Positions 44,977 to 54,141 are shown, counted from the first letter of the stretch. The stretch: 64,000 nucleotides of DNA from CFX5 sp023384495 (GCA_048499455.1 JASNZV010000004.1:186001-250000), one strand, 5' to 3'. Notes: generated by a model from the sequence alone, not told the origin. Numbers and translations: made by a program.

Positions 44977-45762
44977 ATGGAGATTATCACCGTTCAAGGA
45001 GAAGCCGTGCCCACATTAGGGTTTGGCACATGGCCCCTCAAGGGCGAAGAATGCCGCCTGGGGGTAGAAGACGCACTGGCGCTCGGCTATCGCCATATCG
45101 ACACCGCGCAGGGATATGAGAACGAGGCGGAGGTGGGCCAGGCCATGAAGCGTTCCGGCGTCCCCCGTGAGTCGATCTTTTTGGTGACCAAGGTTCGCCC
45201 GGGCAATTTCACCTATGATAAGACGCTCTCCAGCAGCTACGAGAGCCTTGAGAAGCTTGACGCCGGTTATATCGACTTGCTGCTCCTGCACTGGCCCAAC
45301 CCCGATGTGCCGTTGGCCGAAACCCTGCGCGCCATGCGCAAGCTCCAAGAGGAAGGCGTCATGCGCCACATTGGGGTGAGCAATTTCTCACCCGCGCTGG
45401 TGCAAGAGGCGGCGCAACACGCCACCATCTTCTGCAATCAAGTGGAGTTTCACCCCTACCATCCCCAGCGCGAGCTGTTGGCGCAGGCCAGACAGATGGA
45501 CTATCTGCTGACGGCCTACAGCCCTGTGGCGCGCGGCAAGGTGATGAGCGACCCGGTGCTCCAGCGCATCGGCGCGACGCACGGCAAGACGCCGGCCCAG
45601 GTAGCGCTGCGCTGGCTGGCGCAGCAGGGGGCATCGGTGATCCCCAAGGCGGGCAGCAACGAGCATCGCCGCGCCAACCTGGCTATCTTTGACTTTTCGC
45701 TGAACGACGCCGAGATGGCCGCCATCCATGCGCTCGGTGGCGATAAACAGAGCGTGTTGTAG
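44977..45762 (+). CDS. Aldo/keto reductase
   Basis: This 261-residue (beta/alpha)8 NADPH-dependent reductase has the complete AKR signature: GFGTWPLKGEE at the start, the catalytic Asp and Tyr in HIDTAQGYENE, Lys in FLVTKVRP, and His in LLLHWPNPD. The NADPH-binding segment near the end is SVIPKAGSNEHRRANL. The ATG at 44977 is preceded by AAAGGAGAG; an earlier ATG at 44899 lies within the LarA-like gene. It closely resembles enzymes acting on 2,5-diketo-gluconate and other sugar-derived carbonyls, but the exact substrate is unknown. It is last in this + strand run and converges on the isomerase gene. Confidence 0.92.
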   Translation: MEIITVQGEAVPTLGFGTWPLKGEECRLGVEDALALGYRHIDTAQGYENEAEVGQAMKRSGVPRESIFLVTKVRPGNFTYDKTLSSSYESLEKLDAGYIDLLLLHWPNPDVPLAETLRAMRKLQEEGVMRHIGVSNFSPALVQEAAQHATIFCNQVEFHPYHPQRELLAQARQMDYLLTAYSPVARGKVMSDPVLQRIGATHGKTPAQVALRWLAQQGASVIPKAGSNEHRRANLAIFDFSLNDAEMAAIHALGGDKQSVL

Positions 45763-45764
45763 GT

Positions 45765-46565
45765 TTAGCCCCAAAGGCTGCGGGCAAACGCCAGATCGGC
45801 CACAATCAGCCGATCCACGTCGTGTTCGGCGCTATATTCAGCCGAGAAGCAGATGGGGCCTGTGTAACCCATCTGCTTTGTCTTTGCCGCCACAGCCGGC
45901 CATGAGGCGCGCCCCTGGCGGCCTGATGTCCAGTAGACATCCCACGTCGCCACCTCCGCTTCGGGCCCGTTGACCCGCCGCCAGTAGGCGTTCTTGAGGT
46001 TGACCACACACAGGTGTGAGCGCACCATGTCCAGCCCGCTGTCGGCGTCTTCGCCCTGCAACGCATTGTGGGCTGGGTCCCAGATCGCGCCGACATGGCG
46101 CGGGTTATAGTCCTTGACCAGGTTGTAAAGCCCCATGGAGTTGACCGGCAGCGAATCGCCATAATGATGCTGGACGCCAATTTGCACGCCATAGCGTTCG
46201 CAAAACGGCAACGCCCCGTCGAGCTGGCGCCGCGCCTGGGCCTCTGCCTCCCAATAGGGCAGGCCGTGGCGGCCAAAGATGACTCGGTTCATGCCCACGC
46301 CCGCTTCGGCGCAGGCAGCGTAGAGGCGCTCGTCATCCAGGGGCAGCGCCACGGTGACGTTGAGCACACGCACGCCCAGCTCGCCCAACAGACGCACAGC
46401 CTGGGACAGCGCCCGCTCGATCTGCGCCGGCTCGACTGCAAAGCCGGGCCGCACGGGCAACTCGATCCACTCGAAGCCCAGCCTGCGCACGTGCGCGCCC
46501 ACTTCGGGGATCGACAGCGGCTTCCACGGTTTGACGAAGAGGGCAAAGTAGGGTTGGGTGTTCAT
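45765..46565 (-). CDS. Sugar phosphate isomerase/epimerase (xylose-isomerase-like TIM barrel)
   Basis: This 266-residue AP2EC-type TIM barrel matches sugar isomerases and epimerases: FEWIELPVRPGFAVEP near the start, GVQIGVQHHYGDSLP in the middle and VGAIWDPAHNALQGEDADSG with the metal-binding Asp and His. Such enzymes use one divalent metal to shift or invert sugars. Substrate unknown. The gene is the last of a minus-strand block of catabolic genes, with a MITE-like inverted repeat between it and the SDR gene. Confidence 0.8.
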   Translation of the reverse strand: MNTQPYFALFVKPWKPLSIPEVGAHVRRLGFEWIELPVRPGFAVEPAQIERALSQAVRLLGELGVRVLNVTVALPLDDERLYAACAEAGVGMNRVIFGRHGLPYWEAEAQARRQLDGALPFCERYGVQIGVQHHYGDSLPVNSMGLYNLVKDYNPRHVGAIWDPAHNALQGEDADSGLDMVRSHLCVVNLKNAYWRRVNGPEAEVATWDVYWTSGRQGRASWPAVAAKTKQMGYTGPICFSAEYSAEHDVDRLIVADLAFARSLWG

Positions 46566-46589
46566 TCTCGCTCTACTCCATTGACTAGA

Positions 46590-46647
46590 ACTTACGCAAG
46601 CGTCGATCGTGAATCTTCTCCTGCCAAGCTTCAGGCGCTGCGTAAGT
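46590..46647. repeat. MITE-like inverted repeat, GTAAGT family, copy 1
   Basis: ACTTACGCA (46590-46598) and TGCGTAAGT (46639-46647) are 9-bp perfect inverted arms 40 nt apart. A relative with CGTAAGT/ACTTACG arms is at 63814-63891. The interiors differ. Confidence 0.5.
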
Positions 46648-46654
46648 CATGTGC

Positions 46655-47383
46655 CTATAACCGCGTCGGCAACATGGACACCAACTCAATGTTTACCCGC
46701 GCCGGCATAGAGGCAACCAATACCACCACCGCGCCCAAATCTTCGGGTTGCAACATCTTGAGCCGTTGTTCTGGGGGCGGCGGTGTGGGGCGGCGATCCA
46801 ACAGCGGGGTGTTGCCAACGCCGGGGCAGAGCAGACAGGCGCGCACGCCGTGGCGGTTGGCTTCTTCATTTGTGACTTGCGTCAGCGCATCCATGCCCTG
46901 TTTGGACGTGCTGTAGCCGACGCCGCCGGCCAGGTGCGGGTGCAGCGCAGCCCGCGACGCCACGTTGATGATCGTCCCCGCCTCACGGGCGATCATTTCG
47001 GGCAATAGCGCCTTGGTGAAGAGAAAGGCGGCAGTTAGGTTGACATTGAGCAACTGTCGCCACTGATCGGCGCTGGTGTCGGCGATGCTACGCTGGGTAA
47101 CATTCATGCCCGCATTGTTGACCAACACATCGATGCGCCCCAGCGCGGCCCGAGCGCGCTCCACCGCAGCGTAGACCTGAGCTTCGTCACCAATGTCGGC
47201 CACACAGACGACTGCTCGGCCACCCTGACTGCGCGCCGCCTCCGCCACTTCGCTTAGCCGGCCTTCATCCCGCCCCACCAGAGCCAGGTCCGCCCCCTCC
47301 TCGGCGCAGGCCAGCGCAATCCCCCTGCCGAAACCGCTGCTGGCGCCGGTAATGAGCATGGTTTTGCCATGTAGTCGCTTCAA
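46655..47383 (-). CDS. Short-chain dehydrogenase/reductase
   Basis: This classical SDR has about 242 residues. I place the start at TTG 47383 because AAGGAG is 6 bp upstream and the protein then begins KRLHGKTMLITGASSGFGRG. An ATG at 47407 has no ribosome-binding site. The cofactor loop is TGASSGFGRG, the structural motif is NNAG, and the catalytic Ser, Tyr-x3-Lys appear as NVASRAALHPHLAGGVGYSTSK. Substrate is probably a sugar or sugar acid, given the neighbours. It lies between the isochorismatase-like gene and the isomerase gene. Confidence 0.9.
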   Translation of the reverse strand: MKRLHGKTMLITGASSGFGRGIALACAEEGADLALVGRDEGRLSEVAEAARSQGGRAVVCVADIGDEAQVYAAVERARAALGRIDVLVNNAGMNVTQRSIADTSADQWRQLLNVNLTAAFLFTKALLPEMIAREAGTIINVASRAALHPHLAGGVGYSTSKQGMDALTQVTNEEANRHGVRACLLCPGVGNTPLLDRRPTPPPPEQRLKMLQPEDLGAVVVLVASMPARVNIELVSMLPTRL

Positions 47384-47443
47384 TCTGCACTCCTTTTTTG
47401 GACGCATCGAGCGGAGAAAGCCGCTCCAATACGCAGGGTACGC

Positions 47444-48187
47444 TCAACGCATGAGGTCTTCGCTGGTGATCGACGGGCACCAAAACTTCTCGATGTACGC
47501 CACCACCAGGCGGGTCCCCTCGTCGTGGCTGACATAGGGGGGCATGGCGGGGTTGTACATGGCGTCGGTCAGGTCGCGCACCAACGCCACGGGCATCCCC
47601 CAGCGCACCATCTGTTTGATGGCGAAGGTGCGGTTGATCACGCACATGTTGGTGTGAACGCCCATGATCAGCAGTTGGTCCACCGCATGGTGACGCAGGA
47701 TCGAGTGGACCTGCCGGCCTTGATCCGAAATGTAATCCCGCGCCGGGTCGATGGCGATGGCCGGGTGTTGGCGACGCCACGGGCGATGGGTGTGCGTCTC
47801 GCCCGTGTCCGACCCGTGGTCCGACGCATCGACGGGCAGCGGTGGGTCGGGGTGGTCGAGCGGCGGCGGCGGTTCGAGCACAGGCAGAGCCAGCGCCCGC
47901 ATGCGCGCCGGCGCGTCCGCATAGAAGTCCATCGTGTCCGACGGGGCGTGGATGATCAGCCCGCCCCGGTCTCGTACGGCGGCCACCACCTCAGCCATGC
48001 GCGGCAGCAGCCGGTCGAGCCGCTCGCGCGCGCCGCGGCTCCAGTGATTGTCCCACACATCGCAGAGCAAGAGCGCAACCCGCGCTGCATCCACTGGCCT
48101 GGTCTCGACAACTTCCTGCCAGACGTTGTAGCCGTCTGCGTCCTGCGCCAGCTCCCACCGGCGCAGGTGAAGGTCAAATCTGTCCAT
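47444..48187 (-). CDS. Isochorismatase-like cysteine hydrolase
   Basis: From the ATG at 48187 (AAGGGAG upstream) the protein has about 247 residues. The alpha/beta fold of cysteine hydrolases is visible. ALLLCDVWDNHW carries the first catalytic Asp. GVHTNMCVINRTFAIKQMVR carries the nucleophilic Cys. A long loop (about residues 80-135) with PPPPLDHPDPPLPVD is inserted between them. This insertion is unusual, and the usual Lys is not obvious. Relatives hydrolyse amides or isochorismate; the neighbours suggest an amide or N-acyl sugar derivative. An upstream in-frame ATG at 48304 has no support. Confidence 0.75.
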   Translation of the reverse strand: MDRFDLHLRRWELAQDADGYNVWQEVVETRPVDAARVALLLCDVWDNHWSRGARERLDRLLPRMAEVVAAVRDRGGLIIHAPSDTMDFYADAPARMRALALPVLEPPPPLDHPDPPLPVDASDHGSDTGETHTHRPWRRQHPAIAIDPARDYISDQGRQVHSILRHHAVDQLLIMGVHTNMCVINRTFAIKQMVRWGMPVALVRDLTDAMYNPAMPPYVSHDEGTRLVVAYIEKFWCPSITSEDLMR

Positions 48188-48319
48188 CGCGCACTCCCTT
48201 CCCGTCACTGTGCTGTATGGCTCTATGGGCGGACGAGAATCCGTTCCATAGGCCCAAACAAGCCAATCGGTAGCCGGAACCAATCCGCTCAATCCGTTCC
48301 CCAAATCCGTTGACAGGGC

Positions 48320-49102
48320 CTAGCTCGCAAGCAACGCTGCCGACTCCGCATCGAGATAGAGCTGCGCATGCCCCACCGTGCGCAGGATCGAGCCGGGGTG
48401 CTCCTCGCTGATGGGCAAGGTGAGACAGTCGCGCACGGCGTTGGCCTTGCGCGCTTCGGGCACAATGCAGAGGATCCGCCGGGGCGCCAACAGCGCGGGG
48501 ATGGTGAGCGTGATGGCGTGGGTGGGCACGTCGGCCAGGGTCGCAAAGTGCCCCTCGCCCACCTGTTGGCGGCGGCTGGCCCCGGCCAACGCCACCACCT
48601 TCACCCACACCGGGTCATCAAAGTCAGCGTAGGGGGGGTCGTTGAAGGCGATATGCCCGTTCTCGCCCCAACCCATGGCCACCAAGTCAGCCGGATGCGC
48701 GCGCAGGAGCGCCTCGTACTCGCGACACGCCTGCTCCACGTCGGCGGGCTGGCCGGGCACGGGGTAGAAGCGGCCAGGCTGTACGGCGTCGAGAATGTGG
48801 TGGCGCAGGAAGAGGGGAAAGCTGGCCGGGTGCTCAGGGTCGATGCCCACATATTCGTCCATGTGGAAAATGGTGACGCGCGGCCAGTCGATGCCATCCA
48901 ACTCGCGCAGGGCATGGAGAAAGCTGAGCTGTGAGTTGCCTGTGGCGAGGATCACATTGGCCGCGCCCCGCTCGGCAATCGCGGCCTGGATCACGCGCCG
49001 GGCTTCAAGCGCGGCGGCCTGCCCCAGCGCGGCCTTGGTGGCGTAGATGGCGATGGGCAGTTGGTCGACTTGCGTCGTCTTGGTTGGTGCTGGCTGATTC
49101 AT
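48320..49102 (-). CDS. NagB-like glucosamine-6-phosphate deaminase family protein
   Basis: This 260-residue protein matches NagB/SuhB-type isomerases: NVILATGNSQLSFLHALREL (phosphate loop region), IFHMDEYVGIDPEHPASF (general-base Asp) and GWGENGHIAFNDPPYADFDD. In E. coli NagB the last block reads G-N-D-G-H-I-A-F-N-E, where the Asp and the Glu are catalytic. Here they are Asn and Asp. NagB converts glucosamine-6-phosphate to fructose-6-phosphate and ammonia. These changes suggest a related but different substrate or a slower reaction. It is transcribed toward the isochorismatase-like gene and just downstream of the NagA gene. Confidence 0.75.
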   Translation of the reverse strand: MNQPAPTKTTQVDQLPIAIYATKAALGQAAALEARRVIQAAIAERGAANVILATGNSQLSFLHALRELDGIDWPRVTIFHMDEYVGIDPEHPASFPLFLRHHILDAVQPGRFYPVPGQPADVEQACREYEALLRAHPADLVAMGWGENGHIAFNDPPYADFDDPVWVKVVALAGASRRQQVGEGHFATLADVPTHAITLTIPALLAPRRILCIVPEARKANAVRDCLTLPISEEHPGSILRTVGHAQLYLDAESAALLAS

Positions 49103-49126
49103 CTCTCTTGTCCATTCACGTTTGAG

Positions 49127-50338
49127 TCAAAAACCACTGGCAACCCGCCCGCCGATGAGGACGCCCCAGGCGTTGAAGTCGTCGTCGAAGATGGCGATGT
49201 CGGCATCCTTGCCCGCTTCCAGGCTGCCCTTGCGTTCGGCCACGCCGATGACGCGCGCCGGGGTCAGGCTCGCCATGCGCACCGCCTCGGGCAGGGGGAT
49301 GCCAACATCGCGCACCAGAATGGCGATCATCTGGTTGAGCAGGGTTGTGCTGCCGGCAAAGGCTGTGCGGTCGAGCACCATGCCGACACCGTCGCATACG
49401 TCGTATTCCAACTCGCCCATACGGAAGCGCGCGCCATCGGGCAGGCCCGCGCCGCTGGTGGCGTCGGAGACGGCGCAGAGCCGGTCTGGGCCAAGACACT
49501 TGTAGGCCATGCGCATGAGGGTGGGCGGCAGATGTTTGCCGTCGGCGATGATCTCGCCGGTGAGGCGCTCATCGGTGAGCGACACCTCGAGCAGCCCCGG
49601 CTTGCGCCACGGCCCCTCGCGCGTGATGGTCGACTGTGCGCTCCATAGGTGGATCATGTGGCGCAACCCGGCGTCGATGGCCGGGCGCACATCCTCTTCG
49701 CGGGCCGAGCTGTGGCCGGCCGCGGCGACAATGCCCCGCTCGACCAGCCGCTGGGTGAGGTCGAGCGCGCCGGGCAGTTCGGGCGCATAGGTGAAGATGC
49801 GGATGATGTCGGCATAGGCCAACAACCGTTCGGGCGCGCCGTCGTCGGGGTTGCGGATGTGGGCTGGGTCCTGTGCGCCGGCCTGCGCCAGGGCAAAGTA
49901 GGGACCTTCCACATGCGCGCCCAAAAGCTGCGCCCGGTCTTCGCCCTCTGCCGGCGGGTCGCTGATCCACTCGCGGGCCAGGTCGAGCACGGCCACAAGG
50001 TTGTCGATGGTGTCGGTGACGGTGGTCGCCAGCAGGCTGGTCACCCCGCGGCGGGCATTCGCACGCAGGATCGAGTCAAACGCCTCCGTTGTCGCCTCGT
50101 TAAAGATATGCCCTTGCGCGCCGTGGATGTGAATGTCCACCAGCCCCGGCGTGATCAGCCGGCCCGCGACATCGACCGACGCGGCCGTGTCCGGCAGCTC
50201 GGCCAGCGGCAGAACGCCGGCGATGCGCCCATCTTCGACCAGCAATGCGCGCCCACTCACCACTGCATGTGGCAACACAATCCGGCCATTGACCAAGGCA
50301 AACCGGGCCGGCCAGTGGGGTAATCCCATCCTCAACAT
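49127..50338 (-). CDS. N-acetylglucosamine-6-phosphate deacetylase (NagA), copy 1
   Basis: This 403-residue amidohydrolase has VDIHIHGAQG (metal His pair), HVEGPYF (metal Glu), AAGHSSA and HLWSAQ (further metal His) and VSDATSGAGL (catalytic Asp). NagA removes acetyl groups from amino-sugar phosphates. This copy departs from the usual THLFNAM block, so its true substrate may differ. The ATG at 50329, three codons in, has a better GGAG spacing than 50338. It stands 24 bp upstream of the NagB-like gene. A more canonical second copy lies at 61398-62627. Confidence 0.85.
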   Translation of the reverse strand: MLRMGLPHWPARFALVNGRIVLPHAVVSGRALLVEDGRIAGVLPLAELPDTAASVDVAGRLITPGLVDIHIHGAQGHIFNEATTEAFDSILRANARRGVTSLLATTVTDTIDNLVAVLDLAREWISDPPAEGEDRAQLLGAHVEGPYFALAQAGAQDPAHIRNPDDGAPERLLAYADIIRIFTYAPELPGALDLTQRLVERGIVAAAGHSSAREEDVRPAIDAGLRHMIHLWSAQSTITREGPWRKPGLLEVSLTDERLTGEIIADGKHLPPTLMRMAYKCLGPDRLCAVSDATSGAGLPDGARFRMGELEYDVCDGVGMVLDRTAFAGSTTLLNQMIAILVRDVGIPLPEAVRMASLTPARVIGVAERKGSLEAGKDADIAIFDDDFNAWGVLIGGRVASGF

Positions 50339-50401
50339 CTCCGTGTCTTTGTTTTATCTAATATACCAGTAGTCTATCTATTTCTTTTCTGGCCCGCATG
50401 G

Positions 50402-51370
50402 CTACTTCCGTAGCAGCGCCTGCGCCAGGATCGTCTCGGCCACCTCCATGGTCTTGACAGCGTCGCCAAAGTGGGAAGGAGGTTGCGTCCCCTGTTTCAC
50501 GGCGTCGATAAACTCACGATTTTTGGCTTGGAAACCGGCATAGATAAAAAACTCGTTGCTGCCGGCCACCTGGCGCGTGTCAAATTCGACGCCTTTGGTG
50601 TCGCCATCGGCATAGAGATAACCTTTGTTCTCGTGCTCCGCCTCGGCGCAGATACCGGGCGCGTGCATCTCGACGCGGAAGATACGCCGGCCGCTGGTCC
50701 AACTGTTGACCAGCACGCCCGTAGCGCCGCTGTCAAAATGAAGCATAGCGGTGAAGAAGTTGATATCGGGCGCGCCGACGCGGCGGCAGATGCTCTCGAC
50801 GCCCACCACTTCGCCGCCGCACATCCAGCGCAGCGTGTCGATGGCGTGGACGCCGTCGTCCAACATGCGGTCACGGGCGTGCAGATAGGGCTCCGGCTGA
50901 TATTTGTAATACGCGCAGACGGCGTGGACAATCGGCCCCCGTTTCAGGCATGCCTCGCGGAGCTGCGCGACCATGGGGCAACTGCGGCGCTGAAAGCTGA
51001 CCTGGGTGATGCAGTTGTGTTCGGCAGCCAAATGCGCCAGCGCCCGCGCCTGGTGGATCGTGATGCCCATGGGCTTTTCGATGCAGAGGTTTAGCCCCTG
51101 GCTCAGGCACCAATACCAGATATCGTACATCAGATGGGGCGGCCCGATCACATAGACGGCGTCGGGGTTCACCGCCTCGACCATCCGGCGATAGTCTGTG
51201 TGGCGCGCGGCCACGCCATACTTATCCGCCGTGGTGGTCAGCCGTTGCTCGTCGAGGTCGCAGATGGCGGCGATCTCCACATCGTCAAACGAGGCCAGCG
51301 ACGGATAATGTACGGTGTTCGCCATGGCGCCGGCCCCGATCATGGCGATGCGGATTTTTCGTGTTGTCAT
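50402..51370 (-). CDS. Gfo/Idh/MocA family oxidoreductase
   Basis: This 322-residue protein has an N-terminal Rossmann domain (IRIAMIGAGAMANTVHYPSL) and the conserved CIEKPMGITIHQAR block, then a C-terminal domain with DDGVHAIDTLRWMCGG, where the Asp-x3-His is typical. It oxidises or reduces a sugar, inositol or related substrate with NAD(P). It is separated from the NagA gene by 63 bp and from the 2-hydroxyacid dehydrogenase gene by 67 bp on the same strand, which makes co-transcription likely. It is a different clade from the first Gfo/Idh gene at 12171. Confidence 0.88.
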   Translation of the reverse strand: MTTRKIRIAMIGAGAMANTVHYPSLASFDDVEIAAICDLDEQRLTTTADKYGVAARHTDYRRMVEAVNPDAVYVIGPPHLMYDIWYWCLSQGLNLCIEKPMGITIHQARALAHLAAEHNCITQVSFQRRSCPMVAQLREACLKRGPIVHAVCAYYKYQPEPYLHARDRMLDDGVHAIDTLRWMCGGEVVGVESICRRVGAPDINFFTAMLHFDSGATGVLVNSWTSGRRIFRVEMHAPGICAEAEHENKGYLYADGDTKGVEFDTRQVAGSNEFFIYAGFQAKNREFIDAVKQGTQPPSHFGDAVKTMEVAETILAQALLRK

Positions 51371-51437
51371 CGGTGAACGTTCGTTGGTAACAGGTCAATT
51401 GGTAGTTGATCGTGGCTCGATGCTCTTGGTCCGACAC

Positions 51438-52451
51438 TCACGCCATCGTGTCGAGCATGGCGGCGGTGACGGCATAGCGCAACGGCTCGCCGGCCAGAAA
51501 ACGCTCGATCTCCTCCACAATGACCTGGCCCTGGCGCAGCCGGCCCTGCTGCGACGAACCGGCCACATGGGGGGTGAGAATCACATTCTCCAACGCGCGA
51601 AAAGGATGGTCTGTGGGGAGCGGCTCCTGGTCGAAGACATCGAGCGCGGCCTGGATGCGCCCGCTGCGCAGTTCGAACAGCAGCGCTTCCTCATCGACCA
51701 GGTGGGCGCGAGCCGTGTTGATGAAGATTGCGCCATCGGGCAACAGGCGCAGCTCGCGCGCGCCGACCATGTGATAGGTCTCTTGCGTGGGCGGAGCCTG
51801 CAAGGTGACAACGGGGCAACCCGCCAACAATTCGTCGAGCGCCACGGGATGCGCGCCCAGCGCCGCCGCCCGTTGGGGGCTGAGGTAGGGGTCGGCTACC
51901 CAGACCTCGGCGCCCAGCGCAGTGAGCAGCCTGATCACGCAGCGGCCGGTATAGCCCGCGCCAACCACACCGACGCGGCTGCCAGCCAGCTCGCGGCCCA
52001 TGCTGAGCGCCTTGCCCGCATCCCAGGGAGCGCCGGCCTTCATGTGGCGATCCAACCGGTGTACATTGCGCAGCGACAGCAGGATGAGCAAGAGCGTCAT
52101 CTCGGCGACGGCGGGCGCAATCGCGCCGGCGGCATGCGTAACCGCAACTCCGCGGGCAAAGACGGAAGGCGGCAACATCCGCTTGATGCTGCCGGCAGAG
52201 TGGGCAATGAGCCGGAGATTGGGCGCGGCGGCGAGCACGGCGTCGGTAAAGATGGGCGTCCCCCAGCCGGTGATCACGATGTCGAAGGGGCCGATCCGCT
52301 CGGCCAGTTGCACCGAATCGAGGGGGGCTTCATCGGCCACAAAGGTCACACGGGCCAGGCTGCGCAACTGTGCGTCCACGGCGGGCGCAAAGAGATCCCC
52401 ATACAATGTGGGCCGGATGGCCACGCCGATGGAAGGTTGGGTATGGGCCAT
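51438..52451 (-). CDS. D-isomer-specific 2-hydroxyacid dehydrogenase
   Basis: This 337-residue NAD-dependent enzyme has the Rossmann loop VGVVGAGYTGRCVIRLL, the catalytic Arg in FINTARAHLVDEEALL, the Glu in LDVFDQEPLPTDH and the His in NVILTPHVAGSS. Members reduce or oxidise 2-keto/2-hydroxy acids such as glyoxylate, hydroxypyruvate or 3-phosphoglycerate. In this setting it may act on a sugar-acid-derived keto acid. It is the first gene of the minus-strand catabolic run. No clear promoter was found in the short gap upstream. Confidence 0.9.
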   Translation of the reverse strand: MAHTQPSIGVAIRPTLYGDLFAPAVDAQLRSLARVTFVADEAPLDSVQLAERIGPFDIVITGWGTPIFTDAVLAAAPNLRLIAHSAGSIKRMLPPSVFARGVAVTHAAGAIAPAVAEMTLLLILLSLRNVHRLDRHMKAGAPWDAGKALSMGRELAGSRVGVVGAGYTGRCVIRLLTALGAEVWVADPYLSPQRAAALGAHPVALDELLAGCPVVTLQAPPTQETYHMVGARELRLLPDGAIFINTARAHLVDEEALLFELRSGRIQAALDVFDQEPLPTDHPFRALENVILTPHVAGSSQQGRLRQGQVIVEEIERFLAGEPLRYAVTAAMLDTMA

Positions 52452-52914
52452 AGAGCGTCGATTTCCTCACAGAATCCGTTACGCCGCCGTACATCAGCAC
52501 AGTGCAGCCGGTTGAGCAATCCACTCAGAAAACTATACGAAATAGCGCAACACAGAGAGCGCAGAGGGGGCGCGAACAACACCGAGAGAGATGGAATGAC
52601 TCATCCTGTGCACAAAACCATCTGTGTGCTCGGCGTCTCCTCTGTGTTCTCTGTGTTCCTGCTGTACGCTGTCATGTCCATCATCCTCGATTGGCTTGTC
52701 GGTCATAATGACATCGTTGCCGGTGCGGCGTCGGCCCCATTATAGCAAATGTGCCGGAAATGCAACAGCAGTTGAAATGCGCCGGCAAGGCCGGGGGTCG
52801 GTGTTCTCCGCTTCACACAACTGTGCAGAGGCGGGCGCCATGCGGTATAATGCCGTGAGCAGTCGCAACCAATACAAATATAACCCATCACCACGCCCAT
52901 CAGGAGCGCCAGGC
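52452..52914. other. Intergenic region with palindromic element
   Basis: This 463-bp gap lies between the 2-hydroxyacid dehydrogenase and the dehydratase gene. The central palindrome is listed separately (52549-52657). The remaining sequence is AT/GC-mixed and shows no gene I can support. Confidence 0.5.
52549..52657. repeat. CACAGAG-type palindrome, copy 2 (MITE-like hairpin)
   Basis: AACACAGAGAGCGCAGAG (52549-52566) pairs with CTCTGTGTTCTCTGTGTT (52640-52657; 16 of 18 positions). An inner pair, ACCGAGAGAGATGG with CCATCTGTGTGCTCGG, extends the hairpin over ~109 bp. No coding sequence. The CACAGAG ends recall the palindrome at 17698-17761. Confidence 0.6.
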
Positions 52915-54042
52915 ATGAAGATCCGTGAGATTCGCGCAGTGGGGTTGCGCGGGTCATCCCCAGAAGGCGGCTGGACCGCCGAAATCCTCCCCGACGATTG
53001 TGTTCATACGTTGGTAGCCGTCTATACCGACGAGGGCATTACCGGCTATGGCAGCGTCTTTACCAGCGATGCGTTGGTCAAGGCCGCGCTCAATGTGCTC
53101 GAACCGCTCTATCGCCACGAAAACGCGCTGGAGCCGGAACGAGTCAGCGAAAAGTTGCACCAGAACACCTTCTGGATGGGGCGTGGCGGCTCGCTGACGC
53201 ACACCATCAGCGGCATCGACATCGCCCTGTGGGACATTTTGGGCAAGGCCACCGGCCAGCCAGTGGGCCGGCTGCTGGGGGGCCGCTATCGCGAGCGGGT
53301 CCGCCCCTATGCCTCGATCCTCATGGATCAGCCCGCGCCGCTGCGCGACCATCTGCTCGCAGTCAAGGCGCAGGGCTTCCGCGCCTTCAAGATGGGCTGG
53401 GGACCCTTTGGCCGCGTCAGCGCCCAGCTCGATGAGGCCATCGTCGCTGCGGCGCGCGAGGCGATTGGCCCCGATTGCTGGCTCATGGTCGACGCCGGGG
53501 GCAGCGACGCCCACTGGCCCGGCAACTACAAATGGGCGCTGCGCACGGCGCAGATGCTGGCTCAATACAATGTCTACTGGTTCGAGGAGGCGCTCAAACC
53601 CGATGCACTCGAAGATTATGTGGCGCTGCGCCGCGCCGCGCCGTTGCCCATCACGGGTGGCGAAGTGCTCACACGGCGCCAGGCCTTTCAACCGTGGCTC
53701 CAGGCCGGCGCGTTTGACATTGTGCAGCCCGACGTGACCAAAGTAGGGGGCATCAGCGAAGAACGCAAGATCGGCTGGATGGCCGAAGAGAACGGCGTGC
53801 AATTTATCCCCCACGGGTGGAACACGGCGCTCGGCCTGGCCGCCGACCTGCAACTGGCCTCGGCCTTTGCCCATACCGACTTTGTCGAATACCTGACTGG
53901 CTCGCCCTACATCGACGCCCTCGTCGCCACGCCCTGGCAACTCGACGATGAGGGGATGTTGCCCATCCCCAATGCGCCGGGGCTGGGGGTGGAGCTTGAC
54001 CCCGACGCGGTGAAGCGTTACACCGGCGGCGAGGGGACCTAG
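52915..54042 (+). CDS. Enolase-superfamily (mandelate racemase/muconate lactonising) dehydratase
   Basis: From the ATG at 52915 the protein has 375 residues. It shows the N-terminal capping domain and a (beta/alpha)7-beta barrel. GFRAFKMGWG carries the Lys of the KxK-type position, LMVDAGGSDAHWP the first metal Asp, YWFEEALKPD the Glu, and PITGGEVLTRRQAF the third metal ligand. PHGWNTALG near the end supplies the active-site His. Such enzymes abstract the proton alpha to a carboxylate, usually dehydrating a sugar acid. AGGAG precedes the ATG. Upstream ATGs lie in the palindromic gap and are not used. It starts the + strand run of isomerase and deacylase. Confidence 0.9.
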   Translation: MKIREIRAVGLRGSSPEGGWTAEILPDDCVHTLVAVYTDEGITGYGSVFTSDALVKAALNVLEPLYRHENALEPERVSEKLHQNTFWMGRGGSLTHTISGIDIALWDILGKATGQPVGRLLGGRYRERVRPYASILMDQPAPLRDHLLAVKAQGFRAFKMGWGPFGRVSAQLDEAIVAAAREAIGPDCWLMVDAGGSDAHWPGNYKWALRTAQMLAQYNVYWFEEALKPDALEDYVALRRAAPLPITGGEVLTRRQAFQPWLQAGAFDIVQPDVTKVGGISEERKIGWMAEENGVQFIPHGWNTALGLAADLQLASAFAHTDFVEYLTGSPYIDALVATPWQLDDEGMLPIPNAPGLGVELDPDAVKRYTGGEGT

Positions 54043-54141
54043 CAGAGCAAAGCGCACGTAAGCCCATGGTTGTGGCGATGGATGGGCTATTAACCATCTA
54101 CCATAGACTATCGTTCATAGATCACCCAAGGAGCAATTATC

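Noticed and set aside
51315..52745. A 476-codon open frame antisense to the 2-hydroxyacid dehydrogenase gene
   Set aside because: The dehydrogenase has all catalytic residues on the minus strand; the + strand product matches nothing.
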